64,000 nt of DNA from Azotimanducus sp963663145. GTDB lineage: Bacteria > Pseudomonadota > Gammaproteobacteria > Pseudomonadales > Azotimanducaceae. This document shows positions 44,073 through 53,503 of the stretch, one piece after another. Where the stretch lies: assembly GCA_963663145.1 (NCBI GenBank), contig OY760134.1:496001-560000 (forward strand), written 5' to 3'. Position numbers and translations under genes: made by a program. Below the pieces are notes generated by a model. The model did no database searches and had not been told where the DNA came from. It saw only the letters and a list, made by a program, of their open reading frames with translations. Each line of letters starts with the position of its first letter. Within the stretch, counting starts at the first letter, position 1.

Positions 44073-45713
44073 ATGCGTTCACTTCGTGTCGCTTTGAAGC
44101 CGGGGCTGATTGCCGTTTTCGCCGGTCTCTTGGCCGCCTGTGGTGGCGGTGGTGATATCAACATTTCACCTTCGACCACCGACAACTCTGTTGATAACTC
44201 TTCGGTTACCACGAACACCACCACTCCGGACGAGGTTTGTGCCTCGCGTCAAGTCGGATCAGAAGTTGTTCGCGGTGATTTTCGGGCTGGGAACTGTCAC
44301 TACTCGCGCGCCTTTTCCGATGCGGGCAGCAACATCACCGAAGATCTGCTGATCTCCCCGCTCGATAACGGCGGCGCTCACATCTTTGAGGGCAGCCTTT
44401 TTGTTGGCGAGAACTGTGACAGCGATGCATGCCTGAGCTCGAAGGGTCTTGAGAAGGGAGGTGACGGGCCGACCTTGACTATCGAGGCTGGATCGACGCT
44501 TGCGTTTCAATCCAACAAATCCTTCTTGATCGTCAATCGGGGTGCCTTGATTCTGGCACGCGGTCGCGAAGATGCGCCCATCACCCTGACTTCGGAATCC
44601 GATGTTGAAGGTCAGCTCACTGGTGACCAGTACAACGCGGTACAGCAGTGGGGTGGGGTGGTGATCAATGGCTTTGGCATCACAAACAAGTGCGCATACG
44701 AGGGTTCAAGTCGTAGCGCCTTGTCGACATCCGACTGCCACGTTGCAGCCGAAGGTGCCGCGGGTTTGGACGAGTCCCACTATGGCGGTGACAACGATGG
44801 CGACAGCTCTGGCGTGCTTGAGTATGTTCGCGTCAAGCACACGGGCGCGGAAGTCGCCAATGGTGACGAGCTCAATGGCATTTCCTTTGGTGGTGTCGGC
44901 AGCGGCACGGTGGTCAATCACCTTCAAGTCTATTCCACCTATGACGATGGAATTGAAATGTTCGGTGGATCTCTCGACATTGACAATTTCCTCGCCATGT
45001 ACGTGCGCGACGATTCCATCGACCTTGACGAAGGTTATAACGGCACCATTACCAACTCATTGGTCATTCAAGCCGAGGACATAGGCAACCACTGCATGGA
45101 GGCCGATGGCCTTGGTTCATACAGCAAGCTCACTGACGAAGAGCGCCAGTCGAAAATCTCCCAAGGCTTGCAGAGTGCTCCCACGATCAACAACCTCACT
45201 TGCATCATTTCACCCTCGGCAGAACAGGGTAACTTTGATCCAGGTGCGGGATGGAGGCTTCGTGAAGGCATAGATCCAACCATCACCAATTCCATGGTGG
45301 TGAGCGCCAAGGGGGTTGACAGTAGCGACAACAACTATTGCGTGCGCGTAGACCACTTTGGGGTCACGTCTCCGACACTGAATGGCGTCGTGTTCGCGTG
45401 CCAGGACAAGGTGCGCAGTGTGACCGAAGCCGACGTCATGGGCATGGGTGATAGCGTGACCTTCGCGAACATCACCGGCGTCACCGATCCGAGCGCCAAC
45501 GCCGATACGGACCTGCAACTCCTGCAGGGCAGTCCGCAGGTCTACTCCATCCCCTACGATTCCATGCAGGTGAATGGCGCGAATCTGCCCACCTATGCGG
45601 GCGGCAACATTGGCGGTGTGATGGAAGGTGCCGGCGCTGACTGGACCCAGAACTGGACCTTCGGTCTGCATGAATCCAACGAACCTGACGGTCAGCATTG
45701 GTTTGAACAGTGA
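44073..45713 (+). CDS. Surface lipoprotein with predicted beta-helix
   Basis: A 546-residue lipoprotein: positive N-terminus, hydrophobic stretch and lipobox LLAAC with Cys23, then a Gly- and Ser/Thr-rich linker. The body has repeating strand-turn units such as PTLTIEAGSTLAFQSNKSFL, GALILARGREDAPITLTSES, WGGVVINGFG and FGGVGSGTVVNHLQVYSTYD, the pattern of right-handed parallel beta-helix proteins seen in Bacteroidetes and marine proteobacteria. +2 is Gly, so outer-membrane sorting is likely. The next gene, 55 nt on, is a TonB-dependent receptor, suggesting a two-part uptake system for an unknown ligand. Confidence 0.82.
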   Translation: MRSLRVALKPGLIAVFAGLLAACGGGGDINISPSTTDNSVDNSSVTTNTTTPDEVCASRQVGSEVVRGDFRAGNCHYSRAFSDAGSNITEDLLISPLDNGGAHIFEGSLFVGENCDSDACLSSKGLEKGGDGPTLTIEAGSTLAFQSNKSFLIVNRGALILARGREDAPITLTSESDVEGQLTGDQYNAVQQWGGVVINGFGITNKCAYEGSSRSALSTSDCHVAAEGAAGLDESHYGGDNDGDSSGVLEYVRVKHTGAEVANGDELNGISFGGVGSGTVVNHLQVYSTYDDGIEMFGGSLDIDNFLAMYVRDDSIDLDEGYNGTITNSLVIQAEDIGNHCMEADGLGSYSKLTDEERQSKISQGLQSAPTINNLTCIISPSAEQGNFDPGAGWRLREGIDPTITNSMVVSAKGVDSSDNNYCVRVDHFGVTSPTLNGVVFACQDKVRSVTEADVMGMGDSVTFANITGVTDPSANADTDLQLLQGSPQVYSIPYDSMQVNGANLPTYAGGNIGGVMEGAGADWTQNWTFGLHESNEPDGQHWFEQ

Positions 45714-45768
45714 ACGACCCATTCGCCTCAACTGCACCTTTGTCGCCCGCATGAGAAACGAGGTACCT

Positions 45769-48540
45769 ATGAGACTCAAGGATATTCAATACTGCCGACA
45801 GTTGGCGGGTGTCTTGACGATGCTCGGCATCACCAGCGCTGCGTTCGCTCAGGAGATGTCAAGCGAAGCCGAGGCGCCGGCCACGCAAGAAGCTGCTTCG
45901 ACCGTGTCTCAAGGGGCGGTTCGTTCCGATATCGAGGAAATCGTGGTGGTCGCGCGGTCATACAGTGCCGCGCAGGCGCTGATCAATGAGCGTATTGATG
46001 ACGAGGTGGTGTCGGATGTCATGGATGCCGAGTCCATCGGTCGCCTCGGCGACTCCACCGTGGCGGCGGCACTTCGCCGCATGGCCGGCCTGACCCTGGT
46101 GAGCGACAAGTTCGTCTACGTGCGCGGTCTTGGTGAGCGCTATTCGAGCACCTCCTTGAATCATGCCACGATTCCATCACCGGACTTGACCCGAAACGTC
46201 ATTCCGCTGGACATCTTCCCGGCTTCAATCGTGCAATCATTGCGCGTACAAAAGTCCTATTCGGCCGACGTGCGTGCCAACTTTGGTGGTGGCAGCATTG
46301 ACATACGTACCAAGGGCGTCCCCGATGCCTTCACTTGGGCGGTTGAGCTCGGTGGCGGCTACAACTTGCAAAGTGACGGAGAGGTGCTTTCCTATCCGGG
46401 CGGAGGCGATGACGATTGGGGAACGGACGACGGCACGCGCGGGCTCCCCGCCAGCATTACCGACTCCATCGCGCGCTTTCGCGGCAATCTTGGCGTACAG
46501 AACATCGCCAACACGCTGCGCCAAGAGGGGAATACCTACGCTTCGCCGACTGCCGCCTTCGCGGCTGCCCAAGCGCTCAATCGTGAGATTGCCTTGGGGC
46601 TCAATCGCAACATAGGTATTCGCGAAGAGGATGATGCGCCCGACTATTCGCTCAAGGCAAGTATTGGTAACACCATCCCCATCGGCAGTGACTGGGAACT
46701 TGGGTTTTTGGTTGGTGGTTCCTATGACACCGATTGGCGCGAAAGGCAACGATTCTCACGCCTCTTCTCGGATCCCGAGGAGGAGACTGAATCCGAGGAT
46801 GAGTCCGTTCGCAGCGTAGACATGCATGCCAATCTGAATTTTGGACTCGTCTACGGGGAGGATCACGAGGTCTCCACGACTAGCTTGTACCTGCGCAACA
46901 CTGATGATCGCACAGCGATCCGGGACTTCCACAATGAGAACCGGCGTCGTTCAGATGGCTCGGGCTACCGCAACTATCGCATCAAGTTTGAAGAACGAGC
47001 CGTGACGGTGCATCAGATCAAGGGCACCCACCGGCTTGGCGATGCCACCCGTGATTTGTTGCCGAGCCTGCTCAGCGATGCCATCGATTTCCTTCCGCGG
47101 GATGTGGAGTTCTCTTGGTTTTATTCGGATTCGGAAGGGGGTACCAGCATCCCAAATCAAATCAATATCGCGGGTCAGAATGAAACCGACCCGACCACGG
47201 GCGCGGTGCTGAATTCGTTCGTCAACACCGGCTCCTCGGTCGCGGATTTTCGCTTCACGGAGCTTGACGATGAGGTGGAGAACTATGGCTGGATGGGTGT
47301 GCTGCCCTTCTATTGGGGGAATTCCTTCATAGAGATCAGCTTGGGTGGTGAGCACTCGCAAAAAGTGCGCACCTACCAGCAATCGCAATTCAGTTTGGGT
47401 CCCCTCACCGTCGCCGACCCCGCCATTCTCGCGGGCGGTATCGACGAAGCCTTCTCGGACACCAACATCACCAATCCGGCGAACAACTATGTGTTCGATC
47501 TGCAAGGTACCAATAACCAGAGCTACGTCGCCGCGACCATGACCGATGCTGGTTTCGGCAAGGTGGACTGGACTTGGAATGACACTTGGCGTTTGTCGGC
47601 GGGCGCGCGTTGGGAGGATTATCGACAGGTCGCGCTTGATTGGAATATCTACGCCTACACCCTTTCGAGCCCGCAGATCTCTCATGATCCCGAAGTGCTC
47701 GACAACTCCGCCTATCAGGATGATGAATGGTTCCCGTCAGTGTCGCTGACCTATATGTCCGACTGGCTTGCCGAAACCTTCCAATTGCGTTTCGGCTGGA
47801 GCCGCAGCACCGTACGTCCTGATCTGCGCGAGATCACCGATGCCAGCTACATCGACCCCATCACTTCGGAGATCGTTGATGGCAACCCCGGGGTAATCCC
47901 CTCAAGGGTCACGAGCTACGACATTCGCGCCGAGTGGTTCTTGCCGAGTAACGATCACTTCACGGCATCGCTTTTCTACAAGGACATTGAAGATCCCATC
48001 GAGTTCTTCGAGGCGGCGGCGAGTGATACCAACATCGCTCGCGAGATCGTGAATGCCGAGTCCTCCGAAGTCTATGGCCTCGAGGTTGAAGCACTCGCGT
48101 CGCTGCGCTTCTTGGGCGACTGGGCAGAACCTTTCTTCGTGCAGGGGAACTTCACCGTTCAGGCGTCCGAAATCATCGCTGGTCCCAATGCCGACGCACC
48201 AACCAATGCCGAACGTCCGCTGACCGGCGCTTCAGAGTACGTGGCCAACCTCATGCTCGGTTTCGATTCCTACGACGGCAAACACTCGGCATCGCTGATT
48301 TACAATCTGTTCGGTGAGCGCCTCTATGTGTCGGGCCGTAACGGTGCGCCCGACGGATTCGAACAACCCTTCCATTCGATTGACTTCACCTACTCCTGGT
48401 ACCCGACCGATCATCTCACCGCCAAGGCGAAGCTACAGAACCTGCTCAACGAGGAGATCACCATCGAACGTGAAGGCGTGATCATCTTCGAGCAATCCCC
48501 CGGACAGGCCTTCGCAATCAGCGTCCAATACGCGATTTAG
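45769..48540 (+). CDS. TonB-dependent outer-membrane receptor, paired with lipoprotein
   Basis: A 923-residue receptor. The signal peptide ends at ITSAAFAQ; the TonB box DIEEIVVVARS is at about residues 46-56; the plug carries FVYVRGLGERYSSTSLNHAT and ANFGGGSIDIRTKG; the barrel ends with SPGQAFAISVQYAI. The ATG at 45769 has GAGG 5 nt upstream; an ATG at 45751 is an alternative. The plug type, with LDIFPASIVQSLRVQKSYSA, resembles receptors that sit next to beta-helix or other surface lipoproteins. It differs clearly from the receptor at 14246. The substrate is unknown. Confidence 0.92.
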   Translation: MRLKDIQYCRQLAGVLTMLGITSAAFAQEMSSEAEAPATQEAASTVSQGAVRSDIEEIVVVARSYSAAQALINERIDDEVVSDVMDAESIGRLGDSTVAAALRRMAGLTLVSDKFVYVRGLGERYSSTSLNHATIPSPDLTRNVIPLDIFPASIVQSLRVQKSYSADVRANFGGGSIDIRTKGVPDAFTWAVELGGGYNLQSDGEVLSYPGGGDDDWGTDDGTRGLPASITDSIARFRGNLGVQNIANTLRQEGNTYASPTAAFAAAQALNREIALGLNRNIGIREEDDAPDYSLKASIGNTIPIGSDWELGFLVGGSYDTDWRERQRFSRLFSDPEEETESEDESVRSVDMHANLNFGLVYGEDHEVSTTSLYLRNTDDRTAIRDFHNENRRRSDGSGYRNYRIKFEERAVTVHQIKGTHRLGDATRDLLPSLLSDAIDFLPRDVEFSWFYSDSEGGTSIPNQINIAGQNETDPTTGAVLNSFVNTGSSVADFRFTELDDEVENYGWMGVLPFYWGNSFIEISLGGEHSQKVRTYQQSQFSLGPLTVADPAILAGGIDEAFSDTNITNPANNYVFDLQGTNNQSYVAATMTDAGFGKVDWTWNDTWRLSAGARWEDYRQVALDWNIYAYTLSSPQISHDPEVLDNSAYQDDEWFPSVSLTYMSDWLAETFQLRFGWSRSTVRPDLREITDASYIDPITSEIVDGNPGVIPSRVTSYDIRAEWFLPSNDHFTASLFYKDIEDPIEFFEAAASDTNIAREIVNAESSEVYGLEVEALASLRFLGDWAEPFFVQGNFTVQASEIIAGPNADAPTNAERPLTGASEYVANLMLGFDSYDGKHSASLIYNLFGERLYVSGRNGAPDGFEQPFHSIDFTYSWYPTDHLTAKAKLQNLLNEEITIEREGVIIFEQSPGQAFAISVQYAI

Positions 48541-48567
48541 CAAGGAGCAATCCACACAATAAGCAGT

Positions 48568-48586
48568 AAGGGGCAGTATTCCCCTT
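48568..48586 (+). terminator. Weak hairpin after the receptor gene
   Basis: AAGGGG, a 7-nt loop and CCCCTT form a 6-bp stem 28 nt after the receptor stop, followed by TGCTTGATTG. The T-content after the stem is modest, so termination would be partial. Confidence 0.4.
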
Positions 48587-48671
48587 TGCTTGATTGTTAA
48601 AATCGCACGACATTCTTGTGTCGATTTTTGTGGTGGGAGTGATTTTAAGCCTGAGTCAATTCTCGTGCCCC

Positions 48672-49742
48672 GTGAGGCGCTGTGTTCTTGTGGTCACCGC
48701 GTGCCTGGCTTCGAGCAGCCTTGTTGCTCAACACCTGACTGTCGTATCCTGGGGCGGATCCTATGCGCGCGCCTGCGAAGAGGCTTATCACAAGCCCTTT
48801 GAGGCCGAGACGGGCATTCGCGTGCGGCTTGAGGACTACAACGGCGGGCTCGCGGAGGTCCGCTCGCAAGTGGAGGCCGGCGCCATCTATTGGGACGTGA
48901 TCGACTTGGAGCTCGCCGATGCCATCCGTGGTTGCGATGAGGGCTTGTTCGAAGGCTTGGATGCGTCCATCCTCGCACCCACACCGGACGGAACCGCAAT
49001 CGAAGAAGACTTCTATCCAGATACGCTTGGCGAATGCGGTTTGGGCACGGTCTTCTATTCCACCGTGTTCGCCTACAACGACGAAACCTTGGGTGAGCAA
49101 AAGCCCGAGCGCATTGAGGACTTTTTTGATCTGAAGAAATTTCCGGGCCGACGCGGGATGCGCCGAACGCCGGCGGCGAACCTCGAATTCGCGCTGCTCG
49201 CCGACGGGGTTCCGGCTGCCGAAGTCTATTCCGTACTGGACACCGATGAAGGTGTCGAACGCGCGTTTCACAAGCTCGACAGCATCAAAGACCAGGTGAT
49301 CTGGTGGCAGGCGGGTGCGCAGCCGCCGCAAATGCTCGCTGATGGGGAGGTGGTGATGACGACCGCCTACAACGGGCGAATATTCAATGCACAAGCGCTT
49401 GAGGATCAGCCGTTCGTGGTGGTGTGGGATGGACAGGTGCTGGATACGGGACAGTTGGCGATCGTCTCCGCAACCCCGAGACTCGAAGAGGCGCAGCAGT
49501 TCTTGCGCTTCGCTTCACGGCCGAGCTCGCTCGCGGGCATCGGGCGCTACATCGCCTACAGCCCGACGCGAAAGTCTGCGGAAAGCTTGATTTCCACGCA
49601 CTTGGAAACGGGAATCGAAATGCAACCGCATATGCCGAACACGCCGGAACACACTCGCCGCTCTCTGCGCAGCGACTGGGTCTGGTGGAGCGAACACGCC
49701 GACGAAATGAACGAGCGGTTTGTTGTTTGGCTGTTGCAGTAG
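48672..49742 (+). CDS. Periplasmic spermidine/putrescine-type binding protein (PotD-like), orphan
   Basis: A 356-residue extracellular solute-binding protein. Starting at GTG 48672 gives a clean signal peptide (RRCVLVVTACLASSSLVAQ) before HLTVVSWGGSYARACEEAYH, the family's first strand. LEDYNGGLAEVRSQVEAGAI, FYSTVFAYNDETLGEQKPER and EVVMTTAYNGRIFNAQ are typical of the PotD group. A TTG at 48594 would add 26 hydrophobic residues. No ABC permease or ATPase gene adjoins it, so partners must lie elsewhere or it serves the nearby receptor system. The ligand is perhaps a polyamine. Confidence 0.82.
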   Translation: MRRCVLVVTACLASSSLVAQHLTVVSWGGSYARACEEAYHKPFEAETGIRVRLEDYNGGLAEVRSQVEAGAIYWDVIDLELADAIRGCDEGLFEGLDASILAPTPDGTAIEEDFYPDTLGECGLGTVFYSTVFAYNDETLGEQKPERIEDFFDLKKFPGRRGMRRTPAANLEFALLADGVPAAEVYSVLDTDEGVERAFHKLDSIKDQVIWWQAGAQPPQMLADGEVVMTTAYNGRIFNAQALEDQPFVVVWDGQVLDTGQLAIVSATPRLEEAQQFLRFASRPSSLAGIGRYIAYSPTRKSAESLISTHLETGIEMQPHMPNTPEHTRRSLRSDWVWWSEHADEMNERFVVWLLQ

Positions 49743-49799
49743 GCCCTTTGACGGTCTAGGCGCGGAGCAGGTGTTGGTATTGAGGCCGGCCCCGTCGCG

Positions 49800-50660
49800 C
49801 TAAGCGTTGCTGGTGCCCAGCACCTCCCCAAGTTGATCGGCCACCTCGTGCATTCTCGCCATATGACCTTCTGCATCTAATCCTCCCCCCAGGGTTCTTA
49901 GGCAGAGGTGAGTGAGCCCCTTGTCCCGCCAACCCTTCACTCGATCCTGCCATTCGCCTTCTCTTGGGCCGACCACGGCGATACCGGCTTCGGTGCCGAT
50001 TTCGCCTGGATCCCGACCAGCTTGTCTCGCCGCCGAGTCTATATCCGCCTTGAGTCCGTCGAATTCGTCTGGCGAACAGAGTACGAACCAGCCGTCCGCC
50101 TTACAGCCTATGCGCTCTCGAACAGCCTTCACCGGCTGGCTTCGAGCACCGATCCAGATTGGGATCGGTCGCTGAATGGGAAGCGGGTCAATGCCCATGT
50201 CTTGTATCTGATCCCAGCGGCCATCGAACCGCACTTTCTCTTGCGTCCATAGTGCCTTGAGAAGTTCGATTTGCTCATCCGCGCGCTTGCCGCGTGTCCC
50301 GAAGTCCTGCCCAAGGGCACCGTATTCCATCTCGCTGCTGCCGACCCCCAAGCCAAGCCTCGTGCGTCCTCCCGTGAAGACATCGAGTTGGGCGGCTTGT
50401 TTGGCAAGCAAAGCGGTCTGCCGCAGGGGTGTGACGATGACCGAAGGCACCAACTCGATCTCACGGGCGATCGCGGCAACATAGGCCAATATCATGAACG
50501 CCTCGTGCGCGTAGCCGCCGCCGGGACGAATCACCTGGTCGGGAACCCGTAGGTGGGAAAATCCCAAGTTCTCCGCTTCTCGTGCGAATTCCCGTATGGC
50601 ACCCAGATCAGCGCAGAGCTCCCGAATAGGCAGTGATATGCCAACGCGAATGTGTTGCAT
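49800..50660 (-). CDS. Luciferase-like flavin monooxygenase (LLM class)
   Basis: A 286-residue TIM-barrel protein: IRVGISLPIRELCADLGAIR, the AAIAREIELVPSVIVTPLRQ strand, FTGGRTRLGLGVGSSEMEYG, and PIPIWIGARSQPV. These are typical of F420- or FMNH2-dependent LLM oxidoreductases with a TIGR03619-like layout. It is 23 nt downstream of ubiB on the same strand, but a role in ubiquinone synthesis is not supported. Cofactor and substrate cannot be assigned. Confidence 0.85.
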   Translation of the reverse strand: MQHIRVGISLPIRELCADLGAIREFAREAENLGFSHLRVPDQVIRPGGGYAHEAFMILAYVAAIAREIELVPSVIVTPLRQTALLAKQAAQLDVFTGGRTRLGLGVGSSEMEYGALGQDFGTRGKRADEQIELLKALWTQEKVRFDGRWDQIQDMGIDPLPIQRPIPIWIGARSQPVKAVRERIGCKADGWFVLCSPDEFDGLKADIDSAARQAGRDPGEIGTEAGIAVVGPREGEWQDRVKGWRDKGLTHLCLRTLGGGLDAEGHMARMHEVADQLGEVLGTSNA

Positions 50661-50683
50661 GAGATATTGTTCCCGTAGAGAAT

Positions 50684-52309
50684 CTACGCCCTGACGATCA
50701 GATACACGCCTGTGAGCGCGAGTAGGCCGGCAAACGTGTCGGGCGTGTCAACCACGCCGCCAAACGGCGACACCAGCCAACCGGCGACCAGCAACAGGGC
50801 GATGCCGGCGGCGCGCGCGAACATCTGCCCTCTGCGCGGATTTCGGGATGATTGCTGACGTTGCGTCCGTTGTTCGGCGACTTCCGCGGACAGACGGCGT
50901 ATGTCTTGGCGCATGTCTCGAATCTCTCTGGGAATGTTCGGCAGTCCCGACAAGAGTTCCGGAAGTTCATCAAGCAATGCGTTCAATTGCGCCGCCGGGC
51001 CGAAATGCGCCTGCATCCAACGTTCCATAAACGGCTTGCCGGTATCCCACAGATCGAGCTCGGGATAGAGGCGACGCCCCAGACCTTCGACATAGAGCAG
51101 GGTCTTTTGCAGCAGCACGAGTTGCGGCTGCATCTCCAAGCGGAACTGCCGAGCGGAGCGAAACAGGGATAGGAGGAAGTTTCCGAATTCGATCTGCGAG
51201 AGCGGTTTTTGAAAGACCGGCTCGCAGACCTCGCGGATGACGGCTTCAAAGGCGATAGTGTCTGTTTCAGGCGGCGCCCAACCCGCTTCAAGCAAGAGCC
51301 GCGAGACCTCCTTGTAGTCGCGCCTGAAAAACGCCACGAGATTCTTCGCAAGGTAATTCCGGTCGGCTTGCCCCAAGCTGCCGATGATGGCGCAATCAAG
51401 CGCGATGTAGCGCGGTTCCGAGGGCTTTGACACATCAATGAGAATATTGCCTGGATGCATATCCGCATGGAAAAAGTTGTGCACGAAGACCTGCGTGAAG
51501 AAGGTTTCGACACCGCGCTCGGCGAGCTTTTTCATGTCGGTACCGAACGCCCGCAAGGTCTCGACTTGGCTGATCGGTACGCCCTCGACAAATTCCAGTG
51601 TGAGCACGTCTCGGCCGGAGTGGTCGCGATACACCCTCGGCACATACAGCAGCGGCGAAGCGGCGAAATTTTGGCGAAGTTTGACCGTGTTGTCGGCTTC
51701 CAGGCACATGTCAAGTTCGGCGTGAATGGTGCGCTCGTAGTCATCAATCACGCGCCTCAAATGAAGCCGCCGTGCGTCGTCGGAGCGAGTCTCCAAAAGT
51801 TCGGCCACACGGCGCATGAGTGCGATTTGTTCGTTGATCTGTGGTGCTATGTCCGGCCGCACGACCTTGACCGCCACTTGCGCTCCGTTCTTGAGGCGCG
51901 CCTTATGTACCTGCGCCACGGAGGCTGAGGCCAGTGGCTGGTGTTCGAACGCCTCAAAGAGTTCGCCGATGGGCTTGCCAAGCGTGCGCTCAATCGTCTC
52001 CACCGCGAGGCGTGCCTTGAAGGGAGGGACCTCTGTTTGCAGCTTGGCGAGCTCATCGGCCATTTCGTCGGAGAGCAGGTCACGCCTGGTGGAAAGCAGT
52101 TGCCCGAACTTGATCGCGACCGGCCCGAGGCTTTCAAGGAAAGTACGCAGCCGAACAGCGCTTGTGGACTTGGGCGAGGGCAAGCGTTTGGCAAGTCTGA
52201 CCAGTACTCGGGCGGTTCTTGGCAGCGCCGAAGCATCGTAATCGAGATCTTCCGCCAAGGTATCGAGCCGATACCTGAGCCCGCGCAGGAGAAGTCCTGT
52301 GAGCCTCAT
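50684..52309 (-). CDS. ubiB: Ubiquinone biosynthesis kinase-like ATPase UbiB
   Basis: A 541-residue ABC1/UbiB protein. The KxGQ motif is in IKFGQLLSTRRDL, the Ala-rich loop in PLASASVAQVHKA, the catalytic-loop FHADMHPGNILID and metal-binding LDCAIIGSLG follow, and two hydrophobic helices anchor the C-terminus (IALLLVAGWLV, FAGLLALTGVYLIV). UbiB supports ubiquinone assembly at the membrane. Its ATG overlaps the ubiE stop by 4 bp; the usual ubiJ between them is absent. Confidence 0.95.
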   Translation of the reverse strand: MRLTGLLLRGLRYRLDTLAEDLDYDASALPRTARVLVRLAKRLPSPKSTSAVRLRTFLESLGPVAIKFGQLLSTRRDLLSDEMADELAKLQTEVPPFKARLAVETIERTLGKPIGELFEAFEHQPLASASVAQVHKARLKNGAQVAVKVVRPDIAPQINEQIALMRRVAELLETRSDDARRLHLRRVIDDYERTIHAELDMCLEADNTVKLRQNFAASPLLYVPRVYRDHSGRDVLTLEFVEGVPISQVETLRAFGTDMKKLAERGVETFFTQVFVHNFFHADMHPGNILIDVSKPSEPRYIALDCAIIGSLGQADRNYLAKNLVAFFRRDYKEVSRLLLEAGWAPPETDTIAFEAVIREVCEPVFQKPLSQIEFGNFLLSLFRSARQFRLEMQPQLVLLQKTLLYVEGLGRRLYPELDLWDTGKPFMERWMQAHFGPAAQLNALLDELPELLSGLPNIPREIRDMRQDIRRLSAEVAEQRTQRQQSSRNPRRGQMFARAAGIALLLVAGWLVSPFGGVVDTPDTFAGLLALTGVYLIVRA

Positions 52310-53007
52310 GCGCGCGCCTGATGCAAGGTCACCACGCCACCCAAGAAAGCGTGCCAGCTCACTTGGCTGAATCCGCCGTCGCGAAGCATCAGGCTCACGG
52401 CTTCGGGGGAAGGATGTGCCTCAATCGATTCCACGAGGTAGGTGTAGGGGGCCGCATCGCCGACCACGAGCTTGCCGAGTATCGGCCAACCGCTTCTATA
52501 GAGGCGAAAAGCCCCTGCGAGCTGTGCGTTTTCTGGGCGCGAGAACTCGAGAATCAAACACCTGCCTCCCGGCTTGAGCACGCGATGGCACTCTTCGCTG
52601 GCCTTCTCTTGATCAGAAAAATTGCGAAATCCGAAGCCGCAGACGAGGCAGTCGAAGCTCTTTGGTGCAAACGGCAATTGCTCGGCTGGTGCCATTACGT
52701 AGTCGATGTTGGACAGACCCTGGTTCAAGAGTCGGTCTCGACCTCGTTCAAGCATGTTTTGATTGATATCCGTGAGCACCACTCGGCCCGTATCCGAAAC
52801 CGCTTCGGCGAAAAGCCTGCTGAGGTCGCCAGTGCCGCCGGCGAGGTCCAGCACCCTGTGTCCCGGGCGCACGGCGGATTGCTCAAGCGTGATGCGCTTC
52901 AGGACGCGATGCAAACCCAAGGACATCAAGTCGTTCATGAGGTCGTAGCGGCCGGAGGCCGAATCGAAGACTTTTCGCACCCGTTCGGCTTTCTCTGCAG
53001 CGGACAT
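52306..53007 (-). CDS. ubiE: Demethylmenaquinone/2-methoxy-6-polyprenyl-1,4-benzoquinol methyltransferase UbiE
   Basis: A 233-residue SAM-dependent methyltransferase. KVFDSASGRYDLMNDLMSLG, motif I HRVLDLAGGTGDLSRLF, APAEQLPFAPKSFDCLVCGF and GFRNFSDQEKASEECHRVLK match UbiE along its length. It performs the C-methylation in ubiquinone synthesis. It lies 34 nt downstream of a DUF971 gene and is coupled to ubiB. Confidence 0.96.
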   Translation of the reverse strand: MSAAEKAERVRKVFDSASGRYDLMNDLMSLGLHRVLKRITLEQSAVRPGHRVLDLAGGTGDLSRLFAEAVSDTGRVVLTDINQNMLERGRDRLLNQGLSNIDYVMAPAEQLPFAPKSFDCLVCGFGFRNFSDQEKASEECHRVLKPGGRCLILEFSRPENAQLAGAFRLYRSGWPILGKLVVGDAAPYTYLVESIEAHPSPEAVSLMLRDGGFSQVSWHAFLGGVVTLHQARA

Positions 53008-53041
53008 TAGCGTGCCTTCCTCTGCTCTGTGGGTCTGCGGC

Positions 53042-53470
53042 TCATTGCCCCGGTTCTTGGATGGTCACGGGCGCCCACTCCCCAACCATCGAAGCATTCG
53101 ATTGCGCAGCCGATGAGTTGTCGCGAGAGGCGCCTGCGGATTTCAGGCGAATCAGATAGTCCTTCCAATGGGCTTCACGGTTCTCGCCGAGATCCCGCAA
53201 GAGTTCCCAGGTGTAGAGTCCGGTATCGTGCCCATCGTCGAAAATAGGGCGTATGGCGTAGTTGCCGACCAATTCGATGCGAGTGATACGTACTGATCGC
53301 TTGCCGGTGACCAGAACGGCCTGCTCGGGCGTGTGTCCGCGCACTTCGGCAGAGGGCGAATAGACTCGCAGCAGCTCGCAGGGGAGTAGGTGAGTGGCGT
53401 GGTCGTCCCACAGGACTTCAAGCGTGCGCGACCTTCGGTGCAGGGTGATGTTGGAAGGGATGGCCGCCAT
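53042..53470 (-). CDS. DUF971 (gamma-butyrobetaine hydroxylase-like N-terminal) protein
   Basis: A 142-residue protein: ITLHRRSRTLEVLWDDHATH, LPCELLRVYSPSAEVRGH and GNYAIRPIFDDGHDTGLYTW are the DUF971 core; the C-terminal tail is low-complexity. Homologues are encoded next to hslVU in many proteobacteria, and a link to Fe-S or NADH metabolism has been proposed for the family. It starts 13 nt after hslU. A 442-bp segment covering almost all of this gene, its start region and the last 20 bp of hslU is repeated at 58450-58891. Confidence 0.9.
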   Translation of the reverse strand: MAAIPSNITLHRRSRTLEVLWDDHATHLLPCELLRVYSPSAEVRGHTPEQAVLVTGKRSVRITRIELVGNYAIRPIFDDGHDTGLYTWELLRDLGENREAHWKDYLIRLKSAGASRDNSSAAQSNASMVGEWAPVTIQEPGQ

Positions 53471-53503
53471 GGCGGGGGGGTGCCTAAAGGATATACCTTG
53501 ACA
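53062..53503. repeat. Repeat A, copy 1 (DUF971 gene and hslU tail)
   Basis: This 442-bp stretch matches 58450-58891 with no insertions or deletions and roughly 95% identity by eye. It begins at TGGTCA inside the DUF971 gene and ends 20 bp inside the 3' end of hslU. Context shows this to be the original copy. Confidence 0.92.

Noticed and set aside
44073..45713. Pectate lyase or other polysaccharide-degrading role for the beta-helix lipoprotein
   Set aside because: The repeating strands suggest the fold, but no catalytic motif of a lyase or hydrolase family was recognised.
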